This document shows positions 17,774 to 26,254 of a stretch of DNA of 44,317 nucleotides, piece after piece. The DNA lies in assembly GCA_018223125.1 (NCBI GenBank), contig JAAEZA010000035.1, forward strand, positions 2,401 through 46,717, in the 5' to 3' direction. The stretch is from Paracoccaceae bacterium. Lineage in GTDB: Bacteria > Pseudomonadota > Alphaproteobacteria > Rhodobacterales > Rhodobacteraceae. Numbering within the stretch: position 1 is the first letter of the stretch; every line of letters begins with the position of its first letter. The translations under genes were made by a program, and so were the position numbers. The notes under the pieces are model-generated. The model was not told the DNA's origin, searched no databases, and saw nothing but the letters and a program-made list of their open reading frames with translations.

Positions 17774-18904
17774 TCAAGGGCGCGCCGCTTCGTCAAGTTT
17801 TAGCAACATATCAAGGATCACGCCGGAGGGGTCAAGGTTAACCGCACGGGCATGGCCGACACGGGCCGATAACTCTTGTGCGAGGTTGGCCCATTTGCGC
17901 GCCGCTGCGCTGTGGGGCGCCAGTTTGGCCAGCATCCGTGCCTCATGCGGGGCGGCTTCGGTCCAGACGGCCGGTTGCAGGGCGCCATACCGCGCCAGTC
18001 GGGTCAAAAGAAGGTCGATCAGCAGAACAGTGATGTCGTAGTTTTCCGCATTGGCAGCACCGCCGCATTTCTCTGCAATGGCAGTAGCCTGACCGCGATC
18101 GAGTCCGGGTGCTTGCTCCATCAAGGCCACAAGGGCTGCATAACGCTGCGCACCGTCCCCGTGGGCCAGCCGCAGTGCCGCGCCAACAGACCCGCCGGAA
18201 AGCTCCGCAAGCGCCGGATCGCTGCCAATTTCCAGACCGGCGGCCATCAGAGCGTCGGATTGTTCCTGTGGCGAAAGGGCCGTGCAGCGCAGGTCGCGGC
18301 AGCGGGACCGGATCGTGGGCAACAGACGGGCAGGCTGGTGGCTGACCAGTAGCAGGACTGTCTTTTCGGGCGGTTCCTCAAGGATTTTAAGAAGTGCATT
18401 GGCGGCGCTGACATTCATCAGGTCGATGTCATCTACAATCGCCACACGCCAGCCGCCATCCGCCGCAGAGAGCGCGAAGAAGCTTTTCAGCTTGCGCACC
18501 TCATCGACGGTAATCTCTTTCTTCAAACGCGGTGGCTTGGCCTTGTCGTCCCAAGGGCGGCGGCACAAAAACAGGCGCGGCTCGCCCAAAGACATGGCGC
18601 GGCGCACGGCCGGATGGTTCGGGTCCGCATCAAGATTTTCGGGCGGAGGAGGGGCGCCGAACATGCCGCCGTCATCTTCCGGCTGGGCCAGCAGGAATTT
18701 CGCAATCCGCCACGCCAGCGTTGCCTTACCTACGCCGCGCGGGCCGGTCAGCATCCACGCATGGTGCATCCGTCCGCCGTTATAGGCGGACAGGAAAGCT
18801 GCTTCGGCCTGTGCCTGTCCAACCAGAATACCGGTCTCCCGCGGGTGGGGGGCACCCTCGGCGCGATCCGGTTCGGGGATCTCCTCGGCAGTTATGACAG
18901 CCAT
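17774..18904 (-). CDS. holB: DNA polymerase III subunit delta'
   Basis: Clamp-loader subunit of 376 residues. A P-loop-like GPRGVGKATLAWRIAKFLL lies near residues 54-72, followed by the AAA+ core with VAIVDDIDLMNVSAANALLKILEEPP and the arginine-finger motif RSRCRDL. The four-cysteine zinc knuckle of enterobacterial delta' is not evident. It overlaps tmk by 13 bp, the classical tmk-holB-tatD arrangement, so the genes are co-transcribed. Confidence 0.93.
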   Translation of the reverse strand: MAVITAEEIPEPDRAEGAPHPRETGILVGQAQAEAAFLSAYNGGRMHHAWMLTGPRGVGKATLAWRIAKFLLAQPEDDGGMFGAPPPPENLDADPNHPAVRRAMSLGEPRLFLCRRPWDDKAKPPRLKKEITVDEVRKLKSFFALSAADGGWRVAIVDDIDLMNVSAANALLKILEEPPEKTVLLLVSHQPARLLPTIRSRCRDLRCTALSPQEQSDALMAAGLEIGSDPALAELSGGSVGAALRLAHGDGAQRYAALVALMEQAPGLDRGQATAIAEKCGGAANAENYDITVLLIDLLLTRLARYGALQPAVWTEAAPHEARMLAKLAPHSAAARKWANLAQELSARVGHARAVNLDPSGVILDMLLKLDEAARP

Positions 18905-19515
18905 TGTTCAACCACGGTCTGGATTTCACCGGATACGGATGCGGGGGACTGGTTCCCGTCAATCACATGGCAGCGGTCGGGAAACTGTTTTGCAAGCCCG
19001 AGAAACCCTGCACGCAGCTTTTCCTGAAAGCCAAGGCCCATATCCTCGAACCGGTCCTCACCGGAATGTCGCGCCAGTCCGCGCCCGAGCGCGACTTCAG
19101 GGTCCATATCGATGATGAAAGTCAGGTCGGGTTCCTTTGCGATCATCAGATCGTGGAGGCGGTCCACTGTCGTGCGCAATTCCGCCCGCGCCGCACCCTG
19201 ATAAACGCGGGTGCTGTCCGCGAACCTGTCGCAGATCACCACTTTGTTCGCCTCAAGGGCTGGAAGGATGGTGCGCTCCAGATGATCGCGGCGGGCTGCG
19301 GTGAACAGCAGGATTTCGGTTTCCGGCGACCAGCGGTTCGGATCGCCTTCCACCAGAAGGCGGCGGATATCTTCCGCCCCGTCAGAACCGCCGGGTTCAC
19401 GGGTGTGCAGCACATCCTGTCCGTAATCCCGCAACAAAGTTGCCAGAAGGCGCGACTGGGTGGTTTTGCCGGACCCGTCAATGCCTTCAAATGTAATAAA
19501 AAATCCGTTCTTCAC
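18892..19515 (-). CDS. tmk: Thymidylate kinase
   Basis: Phosphorylates dTMP to dTDP; 207 residues, normal for the family. P-loop FEGIDGSGKTTQ (residues 9-20), TREPGGS, the DRFADSTRVYQG motif and a LID region with RHSGEDRFEDM are all present. The start is GTG directly after the dacC stop (TAAGTG), with AAGGAG about 11 bp upstream inside the dacC end, so translation is probably coupled to dacC. Confidence 0.95.
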   Translation of the reverse strand: MKNGFFITFEGIDGSGKTTQSRLLATLLRDYGQDVLHTREPGGSDGAEDIRRLLVEGDPNRWSPETEILLFTAARRDHLERTILPALEANKVVICDRFADSTRVYQGAARAELRTTVDRLHDLMIAKEPDLTFIIDMDPEVALGRGLARHSGEDRFEDMGLGFQEKLRAGFLGLAKQFPDRCHVIDGNQSPASVSGEIQTVVEQWLS

Positions 19516-20643
19516 TTACCGCAAAGCTCCTTGGAGCTTTTGCGCGGAAACTTTCAGACGTTTCATCAATCCGGCATATTGCACGTCGCTAGAGGCATAA
19601 ACAGGGTAGCTTTGGGACGGGAGGTCCGGAATTTCGATGTTCAACACGCCGAGTTCGGTTCCTTTGGCAATCGGTGCCTGAATAGGCCCCTCGTAGGTGA
19701 CGCTCATTTTGATTTCGTCCCGCGCGGAATAGGGGATCAATGCGGAAATGTCATCTGCAACTTCCAGCCCGACAGTCGTCTCTGCGCCCAACCAGACTTC
19801 TGCTTGGGCGACGTTCTTTCCCGCTTTGAGAAGGGTCTCCTGTGTAAATTGCCGGAAGGCCCAGTTCATCAGACGCTCGGCTTCGCGGGCACGCTCATCT
19901 GCAGTGTTCAGCCCCGAGATCATCAGAATCACGCGACGGTCGTCCTGACGGGCGGTGCCGACAAGCCCGTAGCCTGCCTCTTCGGTGTGGCCGGTTTTCA
20001 GGCCGTCCGCTCCGATACCCTTGTCCAGCAGCGGATTGCGGTTCTTTTGGGTGATGTCGGCCCAGGTGAAGGACTCTTCGGCAAAATAGCCGTAATATTC
20101 CGGAAATTGGGTCATCAGGCGGTTGGCCAGCGTGACCAGATCCCGCGCGCTCATCCGGTGGTTGGGGTCGGGCCAGCCCGTCGCATTTGCAAAGGTGCTT
20201 TCGTTCATCCCGAGTTTACGGGCACGCGCGGTCATGATCCGTGCAAAATCCGCTTCGGAGCCGGCGAGATTTTCAGCAACCACGATACAGGCATCATTGC
20301 CCGATTGCACGATGATGCCGCGGATCAGGTTTTCAACGGTAATCCGGTCGCCCTGTTTGACGAACATCTTGGAGCCGCCCTTCTGGGACGCTTTTTGCGA
20401 TACGGTAAATTCGGTATCGAGATTCACCCGCCCGTCCTGCAGCGCCTCGAACAGCATGTTGAGGGTCATCAGTTTGGACATGGAAGCCGGTGGGATCGGG
20501 ATATCCGCTTCTTTGGCCAGAAGAACTGTTCCGCTGGCCTGGTCCAGCACCAGTGCCGAACGTGCAATCGTGTCAAAGGCCGAGGCGGGCAGGGTGGTGG
20601 CCAGCCAGATTGCTGCCGCGCTGAGTAGGAATTTAGGTCGCAT
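19516..20643 (-). CDS. dacC: D-alanyl-D-alanine carboxypeptidase (PBP5/6 type)
   Basis: Low-molecular-weight penicillin-binding protein that trims the terminal D-Ala from peptidoglycan stem peptides in the periplasm. A signal peptide (1-22, ending PASA) is followed by the S11 peptidase domain with S54-x-x-K57 (SMSK), S114-G-N116 and K216-T-G218, and a PBP5 C-terminal beta domain from about residue 275. Length 375. The gene lies between the SPOR lipoprotein and tmk. The exact paralogue name (dacA, dacC or dacF) cannot be decided. Confidence 0.93.
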   Translation of the reverse strand: MRPKFLLSAAAIWLATTLPASAFDTIARSALVLDQASGTVLLAKEADIPIPPASMSKLMTLNMLFEALQDGRVNLDTEFTVSQKASQKGGSKMFVKQGDRITVENLIRGIIVQSGNDACIVVAENLAGSEADFARIMTARARKLGMNESTFANATGWPDPNHRMSARDLVTLANRLMTQFPEYYGYFAEESFTWADITQKNRNPLLDKGIGADGLKTGHTEEAGYGLVGTARQDDRRVILMISGLNTADERAREAERLMNWAFRQFTQETLLKAGKNVAQAEVWLGAETTVGLEVADDISALIPYSARDEIKMSVTYEGPIQAPIAKGTELGVLNIEIPDLPSQSYPVYASSDVQYAGLMKRLKVSAQKLQGALR

Positions 20644-20671
20644 GCCGCGCTCCGTTGGAACGAAACAGATG

Positions 20672-20706
20672 GGACGCCCTCTCCCTTTGATCAGGGAACG
20701 GGCGCC
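20672..20706 (-). other. Imperfect stem-loop in the SPOR-dacC gap
   Basis: GGACGCCCTCTCCCT (20672-20686) and AGGGAACGGGCGCC (20693-20706) form an imperfect hairpin. No T-run follows on either strand, so it may be a weak attenuator or processing site rather than a full terminator between the SPOR gene and dacC. Confidence 0.35.
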
Positions 20707-20765
20707 GGTACTGTTCGGGGTTACATTGTCTTACCGCTTAACGCTGCCATCCATTCCAAAAGACG

Positions 20766-21656
20766 TCAACCTGACACCATGTAGGCATCGGCGAACCCTT
20801 GCCCTTTTACCATGTTCAGAAGCTGGCGCTGTTCACTGGCAGAACTTGCCGGACCGGCGAGCACCCGCCAGAAGTCTTTGCCGTTGGTGGTGGATTTCAC
20901 AATCTTCGCCGGAACGCCGTTCTTTTTCAGACGGGTCACATTGGCCTTGGCATTGGATTCGACGCTGAAAAATCCGATCTGTGCGTATTTCGCACCCTTG
21001 GCAGGAGTCGGGGCGGTGGCCGGTTTGGCGGCCGGTTTCGGCTTGCTTTCCGCAGCTTGCACGGATGCACGGGCCTTGGCCGCAAGATCGTCCTCTGCCG
21101 GTGCATCCAATGCTACAGCCGTAACGTTTTCTGTAACATTGCTTTCAACGTCTGCTTCCATTTCCGCGTTTTCGTTGACGGTTTCCTTGCGAAGGGCAGT
21201 GACGCGCAGCTTTGTCGGCGTCCCTGCCTGAACGCCAAGGGCAGCGGCGGCTTCGGAAGACAGTTGCAGGTTCGGGCCCGGATTGTCCCGCTCGCGGCGG
21301 AACAGGGCGCCAACGACGAATTTGCCGTTGCTTTCGTTGCGGATGATTACCCGTTCGGGCTGTTTGCTGTCAGGGTGTGCGATCCAGACGCCGCCCAGTG
21401 ACGGGCGGCCGTCCCAAAGGGCGTTCTCGTTCTTTTCAAAAACTTCCGGGGCTTCGACGTCCCGTTCAACCAGTTTGATCGGCTTGCCGGATCCCGGTGT
21501 AACCTCTGCTGTGGCTTCGGTCGCTTCCGCATCCTTTTTGCCAAACCCGAGGTTCATTCCCTCAAAGCCGCCGTCTTCGCAGCCTGCAAGGGCGACACCG
21601 GCCAGCAGTGCGAGAACCAGTTTGCCTTTGGATGAAGAAAAATTACCGTTGATCAT
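20766..21656 (-). CDS. SPOR-domain lipoprotein with RlpA-like barrel remnant
   Basis: Starts at MINGNFSSSKGKLVL (ATG 21654-21656) with AAGGAG 9 bp upstream; an upstream ATG at 21716 would bury the lipobox. The lipoprotein signal ends LALLAGVALAGC, giving a lipid-anchored protein of 296 residues. A middle domain (about 75-165) reads PERVIIRNESNGKFVVG and LQLSSEAAAALGV, which resembles the double-psi barrel of RlpA, but the usual catalytic Asp region (NDRGP) is replaced by RRERDNPGP. A Pro/Ala/Lys linker leads to a C-terminal SPOR domain (about 220-296), which binds glycan strands lacking stem peptides and so targets division septa. A septal peptidoglycan role fits the adjacent carboxypeptidase. 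Confidence 0.85.
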   Translation of the reverse strand: MINGNFSSSKGKLVLALLAGVALAGCEDGGFEGMNLGFGKKDAEATEATAEVTPGSGKPIKLVERDVEAPEVFEKNENALWDGRPSLGGVWIAHPDSKQPERVIIRNESNGKFVVGALFRRERDNPGPNLQLSSEAAAALGVQAGTPTKLRVTALRKETVNENAEMEADVESNVTENVTAVALDAPAEDDLAAKARASVQAAESKPKPAAKPATAPTPAKGAKYAQIGFFSVESNAKANVTRLKKNGVPAKIVKSTTNGKDFWRVLAGPASSASEQRQLLNMVKGQGFADAYMVSG

Positions 21657-21726
21657 CTTGCCTGTCTCCTTGGTCGCGGAGTCTGTTTCACCGATCTGGC
21701 GCCGGTTCAAAATCAAAGACCGCGTT

Positions 21727-21756
21727 TATGTTCCGCTATGTTCCGCTATGTTCCGC
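21727..21756. repeat. Three tandem copies of a 10-bp unit
   Basis: TATGTTCCGC occurs three times head to tail at 21727-21736, 21737-21746 and 21747-21756, upstream of the SPOR lipoprotein start. It may affect promoter spacing by slippage, but no function is shown by the sequence. Confidence 0.9.
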
Positions 21757-21937
21757 CTCATCCCGCTGTGTCGCGGGTTTTGACCATACCCTAACCATAA
21801 AGCAGTTTGTTATGGAAGCCTGTTAATCCCCTGACGCCCAGAAACCAGCAGCCTGTTGCCGACAAAAAATGGGCTTGCAGTTTGGCGCCCTGGCAATTAC
21901 GAAACCCAAAGCAGCGACAAGCAGGCACCCGAAATGC

Positions 21938-22025
21938 GGAGAGGTGGCAGAGTGGTCGAATGCGGCGGTCTTGAAAACCGTTGAGGTGAGAGCCTCCCAG
22001 GGTTCGAATCCCTGTCTCTCCGCCA
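21938..22025 (+). tRNA. tRNA-Ser (anticodon UGA)
   Basis: Complete class II tRNA of 88 nt including the encoded CCA. The acceptor stem GGAGAGG pairs with TCTCTCC, followed by discriminator G. The anticodon loop CTTGAAA gives UGA at 21972-21974. The long variable arm expected for serine (GAGGTGAGAGCCTC) and the T-arm CAGGGTTCGAATCCCTG are present. No integration scar is seen at its 3' end. Confidence 0.97.
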
Positions 22026-22301
22026 GCCTGACGACGGGTCAGTTTCTGAAAATAACCTGTAGTTGAAAAAATTCCCTAAATATGTGATTTAATCCCGCAT
22101 GGGTTGAATTGGTGAAAGCGGCTTCTTTCGGGCCGGTTTTGATAGAAAATTGCGCAAAATTTGCCATAAATTGCCATTTCTAGAATTAGAGTTTCTAGGA
22201 TGCTGCCCGATTTCCGTCCTTTTTTGGCCTAAATTCGAATTTACCAAATCCATAAGACAAAAAGAACAACGACACCGCTTACCGATACCCAAGGACTGTT
22301 T

Positions 22302-23528
22302 ATGTTTGTAAATCCTTCCAATAGGCCTTTCTACTCCTATGTGCTTACACAATCCGCCCTTGTTCTGATTGTTCTTGCAGCCTCTTACCTGCTCACCTTT
22401 CTTGCTTACGAACATTTCGGCCTGCAAATCGACCGGCTTTTGCTGTCTTTCGGGCTTGTCCTTGTGACCCAATTGCCTGTGGCAGCAATGTATGCCCGCA
22501 GCGAAGGGCGGGAAGTGGATGGCAACAGGGGGTGGGCGCTGGCCTTTGTTTTTGTTGCGGTCACATTTGCCGGAGAGGCTGCCTTGCAACTGGCCAGCGG
22601 GCACCTTCTGGATACTTGGGAACAGTTCAACGGCTTGGCAGCTTCAGCCCGATTTGACACATTGGTTACAGCCGTCTGCGGCCTGTTGGCTGCGGTTCTG
22701 CTCTTCGTTACTTTTTCAAAGATTGTCTTCCGGCTGGCTGTCGCATGCCGTTTGCGCCAGTATGCAAAAATGGCCACTCTTGCTGAAGAGACAGCTGAAG
22801 ATATTGCTGACTCTGCCGAACAGGAGGGCCGTGCGCGCAACCTTCACCGCCCCAAAGTCTCACAGGATTTTTCCGAATTCTTCCGGCGCGAACTGATCGG
22901 TGCGAATATCGGTATTTTCGGGCTGTCCCTGGTCGTCTTCGGGCCGGAGTTTATGACTATTCTGAAGCTTAGTATTCCGGCGTCGCTGGTGTTTTCGGTA
23001 ATCTGTGTGGCAAACCGTCTGGCGCGGTCCGAAACCCGTACGTCACTTTCGGCCCGCAGTCTGCACATTTCCCTACAAATGCTGCCCCTGACCATGACAT
23101 GTCTGATCCTGCTGGCATTGGGCGAGCTTTACAGAGACTATACAGTGACCCTTGCTGCGGATGCGACACCCTATGAGTTTGCAAGCGTGGCAGCCAGCGG
23201 TCTGGCGCAGAATTCCGGTGTTTTGCAAAGCGTCATTGTCGATCTTGGCCTGATTTTTGCCCTGTCGCTTGCAGCCAACACCTTGTTGCTGGTCCTGTTT
23301 ACAAAACTGATCCGCCCCGTGGTGCGTCGTGCGATCCCGGCGGCTGTGACTGCGCGTGTGGATACCCCCCGCACCACGCCGGAGAGCCGTCTGGCACAAA
23401 TTCCGGTGGCACCGGATACTGTCGGTTTCGTTAAGGGCAGCGATGTTGTCGCAACCTTGAAACATCGTGAGAACGCTACAAAACGTCCCAAAATGCTGCT
23501 GCAACTCAATCGGGAATCAGCTGCCTGA
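22302..23528 (+). CDS. Unrecognised multi-span membrane protein
   Basis: 408 residues, family not recognised. Hydrophobic segments lie near 12-32, 42-62, 78-98, 126-150, 207-225, 228-250, 262-283 and 315-337. A charged cytoplasmic-looking stretch (about 150-195, with AEETAEDIADSAEQEGRAR) separates two groups of spans, and the last 60 residues are hydrophilic (TPRTTPESRLAQIPVAPDTV). The first three spans vaguely resemble ABZJ_00895-type small membrane proteins, which I hold only weakly. It stands alone between the tRNA and a cytochrome gene, with AT-rich sequence (22060-22300) before it likely holding a promoter. No enzyme motif is visible. Confidence 0.75.
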   Translation: MFVNPSNRPFYSYVLTQSALVLIVLAASYLLTFLAYEHFGLQIDRLLLSFGLVLVTQLPVAAMYARSEGREVDGNRGWALAFVFVAVTFAGEAALQLASGHLLDTWEQFNGLAASARFDTLVTAVCGLLAAVLLFVTFSKIVFRLAVACRLRQYAKMATLAEETAEDIADSAEQEGRARNLHRPKVSQDFSEFFRRELIGANIGIFGLSLVVFGPEFMTILKLSIPASLVFSVICVANRLARSETRTSLSARSLHISLQMLPLTMTCLILLALGELYRDYTVTLAADATPYEFASVAASGLAQNSGVLQSVIVDLGLIFALSLAANTLLLVLFTKLIRPVVRRAIPAAVTARVDTPRTTPESRLAQIPVAPDTVGFVKGSDVVATLKHRENATKRPKMLLQLNRESAA

Positions 23529-23675
23529 CACAGCAAAGACTGTGACAGCCGGAAAATGCGACCAAAGCCGCAGCCCTGCGGCACAATAGCCCCGAGCGTT
23601 GTTTGCCTCTGGTTCCGCACCCGTGGAATGCTAGGTTCAGTTTCAGGTTAGCCGATCAGGGGAAAGGATATTCTG

Positions 23676-24137
23676 ATGAAGTCAAACCGTATTCGGGTTG
23701 CTGCCACCACTGCAAGCTTCTTGCTGAGCATGGGCGGGATCGCAGTGGCCGACCAAACAACCGCAACAACACAGACAGAAACAGCGACCGTCGCCGCAGA
23801 GTCCGAAGTCGCAAAAATGGTGATTGATGGTGACGCGAAAAAGGGCAAGCGGGTTTTTAACAAGTGTAAAGCTTGTCACAAGCTAGAGGCCGGTAAGAAC
23901 GGCGTCGGACCCTCACTTGCCGGATTGTTCGGCCGCCCTGCGGCAGAAGTGGAAGGGTTCCGCTATTCGGATGCGATGATCAATTCGGGGATCGTCTGGA
24001 CACCCGAAACCCTGACGCAATATCTGCACAAACCCAAAGATTTTGTGCCCGGAACCAAGATGACCTTTGCCGGTTTGAAAAAGGATAAGGACATCAACGA
24101 TCTGCTCGCCTATCTGGCAGAGGAATTGCAGGACTGA
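23676..24137 (+). CDS. Periplasmic c-type cytochrome (cytochrome c2/c550-like)
   Basis: 153-residue monohaem cytochrome. A signal peptide (1-26, ending GGIAVA) precedes a Thr/Ala-rich spacer and a class I cytochrome fold: haem site C64-K-A-C67-H68, GVGPSLAGLFGR, FRYSDAM, and the axial methionine in PGTKMTF (M129), ending in a helix DINDLLAYLAEE. It would carry electrons in the periplasm. AAAGGA lies about 8 bp before the ATG. Single gene with a hairpin after it. Confidence 0.92.
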   Translation: MKSNRIRVAATTASFLLSMGGIAVADQTTATTQTETATVAAESEVAKMVIDGDAKKGKRVFNKCKACHKLEAGKNGVGPSLAGLFGRPAAEVEGFRYSDAMINSGIVWTPETLTQYLHKPKDFVPGTKMTFAGLKKDKDINDLLAYLAEELQD

Positions 24138-24179
24138 TTGTAATCGACTGTTTTGCGATAGCTAGGATTTGAAGCAAGA

Positions 24180-24206
24180 CAGCCGCCGGATCATCTCCGG
24201 CGGCTG
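24180..24206. terminator. Hairpin terminator between convergent cytochrome c and bactofilin genes
   Basis: CAGCCGCCGGA (24180-24190) pairs perfectly with TCCGGCGGCTG (24196-24206) around a 5-base loop. Short T-rich flanks occur on both sides (TTCT on +, TCTTGCTT on -), so it likely acts in both directions. Confidence 0.8.
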
Positions 24207-24258
24207 TTCTGGTATTCGGGCAGGGCGCTTGACGCCCCTTAAATGGTGATCGAGCGGA

Positions 24259-24783
24259 TCAACCGTTGTTTGGTGTACCTGCGGCAGGTTTGGACGCAGC
24301 CGCGCCACCTGCGTTCAGCGGATCTTCCTGACGCTGTACGGACCCTTCGAAATGGGCGCCGCTTTCAATCGCGATTGTTTTGTGGATGATGTCGCCTTCA
24401 ACCCGTGCAGAGGACGTCAGACGCACTTTCAAGCCACGGACACGGCCGATCACGCGACCGTTTACAACCACATCGTCGGCCATGATTTCACCTTCGACGG
24501 TAGCACCTTCGCCAACAGTCAGCAGATGGGCGCGGATGTCGCCTTTGATCTTGCCCTCGATTTGAATGTCGCCGGTGGTTTGCAGGTTGCCTGTAATCGT
24601 CAGGTCGGAAGACAGGGACGACGCCGGAGGCTTGGCCTTGGGCGGCGTGGACGGTGCGGACGCCGGTGTAGGGGGCGTTGCCGGTTTGGACGGTGGCGTG
24701 GCAGGGGCCGCACCGGAGGGTTTGTTTGCTTCTGCCGAGGGGGCCGGCTTGTTGGTCTCACTGATTTTGCTTTTAGAAAACAT
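24259..24783 (-). CDS. Bactofilin
   Basis: Polymer-forming cytoskeletal protein of 174 residues. A Pro/Ala/Ser-rich N-terminal tail (1-58) is followed by the right-handed beta-helix bactofilin core (about 60-155) with repeated GNLQTTGDIQIEGKIKGDI, GATVEGEIMADDVVVNGRVIG and SARVEGDIIHKTIAIESGAHFEG, then a short Ala/Pro tail. Bactofilins assemble without nucleotides and localise peptidoglycan enzymes. It overlaps the upstream M23 peptidase gene by 11 bp; this pairing is known in alphaproteobacteria, where both act in shape or stalk growth. Confidence 0.95.
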   Translation of the reverse strand: MFSKSKISETNKPAPSAEANKPSGAAPATPPSKPATPPTPASAPSTPPKAKPPASSLSSDLTITGNLQTTGDIQIEGKIKGDIRAHLLTVGEGATVEGEIMADDVVVNGRVIGRVRGLKVRLTSSARVEGDIIHKTIAIESGAHFEGSVQRQEDPLNAGGAAASKPAAGTPNNG

Positions 24784-26113
24784 TTCTAGCTGCCTTCATA
24801 TATTTAGAGGGGTTAACTGCAGTACCATTTATGCGCACTTCATAATGAAGATGCACGCCGGTGGACCGGCCCGTGTTGCCCATATCACCAATTCGCTCAC
24901 CGCGCGAGACCCTTTGACCGGACTTCACGCGAATTTTGCTCATGTGGGCGTAATAAGTTTCAAAACCACGCACGTGGCGGATTTTGACGAGCTTTCCATA
25001 ACCGCTCTGGCGGCCTGCAAAGGTAACAACCCCGTCACCGGTGGCAAGGATCGCCGTCCCGCGTGCACCGGCCAGATCATTGCCCTTGTGCATACGGCGC
25101 CCGCCGGTTTTGGGATCGCGGCGATACCCGAACCCCGAGGTGTTGCGATAGCCGCCATCAACCGGAAAAGAGAGAGGCAGCTTGGAAACGGCCATTTTGG
25201 CCAGACCGACGCGATCCATTTTATCCAGAATATCGACCGCATCGCGGGTCAGCTGGTTCGCAGCATCCCCTTTGGTGGAAATCGAAAGCGCTGTCAGTGG
25301 GCCTCCGGTGCCCGAATGGGTGCGACGCATTTCGTCAAGAATACTGTCGGTGTTGATACCGGCATTACTGAGCGCCTGTTGCAACGGGCCAAGCGTGACA
25401 TCTACGGCCTGTTCGAGGCGGGCAAAGATCCTTGCGGTCTGCTGTTCCTTCAACTGATGGGCCAGCGACATTTCGGACATCTGGGTGTAAAGTTCTTCAG
25501 CGGTGGTTTCCAGCTGGTCGCGCTGTTCGACGGTGGCTTCAAGGGCCCGCGCCATGGTTGTCAGCGTTTCTTCCGTATCATTCGCGCTGCCCAGCTTGGT
25601 GCTGAGGCTGCCGGTCACCGCCTGCATTTCGGCCATCACACTGTCGGATTGCTTTTGCGCCTCATCCCGTTCCTTAATCGCCACTTGCAGTTTTTTCTGC
25701 ATGATTTTCAGGCCGGTCGCCAGTTCGCGGCGCTCTTCTTCGGCCTGAAGCAATTCGCTCTGCTGTTGGGAAATCTGTTCCAGCGCGATGTAAAACCGGT
25801 CCTGCGCGGTCTGCGCTTCCAATGCGCGGGTGTCGCGCTCCTTGCTCAGTTCATTGAGACGGGCCTCATAGGCGCGCTGCATCACTTGGGCTTGGGTTTT
25901 GTCGGATCGTGCACTGATGCGGTCGATCATCAGTGTGGATGTCGCAATAACGGTCCAGCAGACGGTTACCGTGATAACCGCGCCCACGGCTGTCTGGAAC
26001 AGGGGGGTGGCCCGGAAGTAACGGGTGGTGCGCTCTGTGCGCATGTAAATTCGCTGCTCTGGCACATGGCGTGCAAGCAGCGCGTTCAGTTTTGCAAACG
26101 GTCCGTTCATCAT
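24773..26113 (-). CDS. M23-family peptidoglycan endopeptidase with coiled coil
   Basis: 446 residues. A cytoplasmic N-terminus (1-35) and one membrane span (about 39-62) anchor it in the inner membrane; a long coiled coil (about 70-240, rich in Glu/Gln/Arg) follows. The C-terminal LytM domain (about 315-440) has the zinc ligands H342 and D346 (HKGND), H390 (YYAHMS) and the H421-x-H423 pair (VHLHYE), so it looks catalytically intact. It likely cuts cross-link peptides under control of the adjacent bactofilin. Two ATGs in a row make the start 26113 or 26110. Confidence 0.93.
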   Translation of the reverse strand: MMNGPFAKLNALLARHVPEQRIYMRTERTTRYFRATPLFQTAVGAVITVTVCWTVIATSTLMIDRISARSDKTQAQVMQRAYEARLNELSKERDTRALEAQTAQDRFYIALEQISQQQSELLQAEEERRELATGLKIMQKKLQVAIKERDEAQKQSDSVMAEMQAVTGSLSTKLGSANDTEETLTTMARALEATVEQRDQLETTAEELYTQMSEMSLAHQLKEQQTARIFARLEQAVDVTLGPLQQALSNAGINTDSILDEMRRTHSGTGGPLTALSISTKGDAANQLTRDAVDILDKMDRVGLAKMAVSKLPLSFPVDGGYRNTSGFGYRRDPKTGGRRMHKGNDLAGARGTAILATGDGVVTFAGRQSGYGKLVKIRHVRGFETYYAHMSKIRVKSGQRVSRGERIGDMGNTGRSTGVHLHYEVRINGTAVNPSKYMKAARNVF

Positions 26114-26254
26114 TTTCCCTTAGCCTCTGTATTCTGGCACCCTTTGTCGGGACCGTTGCTCGGCTTGTTTCAGAACACCCCAGTGGTTTACAAAACCCTT
26201 TAGAAACAGGCAAGATTTTCTTGCCCGCTCCGCAGGTTTCCGCCAACCGGGGTA

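Noticed and set aside
18904-20628. A 574-codon + strand ORF over tmk and dacC
   Set aside because: It lies opposite two conserved enzymes with all catalytic motifs, and its own translation has no recognisable pattern.
21938-22301. tRNA-Ser as an integration site for a mobile element
   Set aside because: No second copy of the tRNA 3' end, no integrase and no change in gene style is seen downstream.
24566-26203. A 545-codon + strand ORF over the M23 peptidase
   Set aside because: Antisense to a peptidase with complete zinc ligands; the low-complexity start comes from the reverse of the bactofilin Pro/Ala tail.
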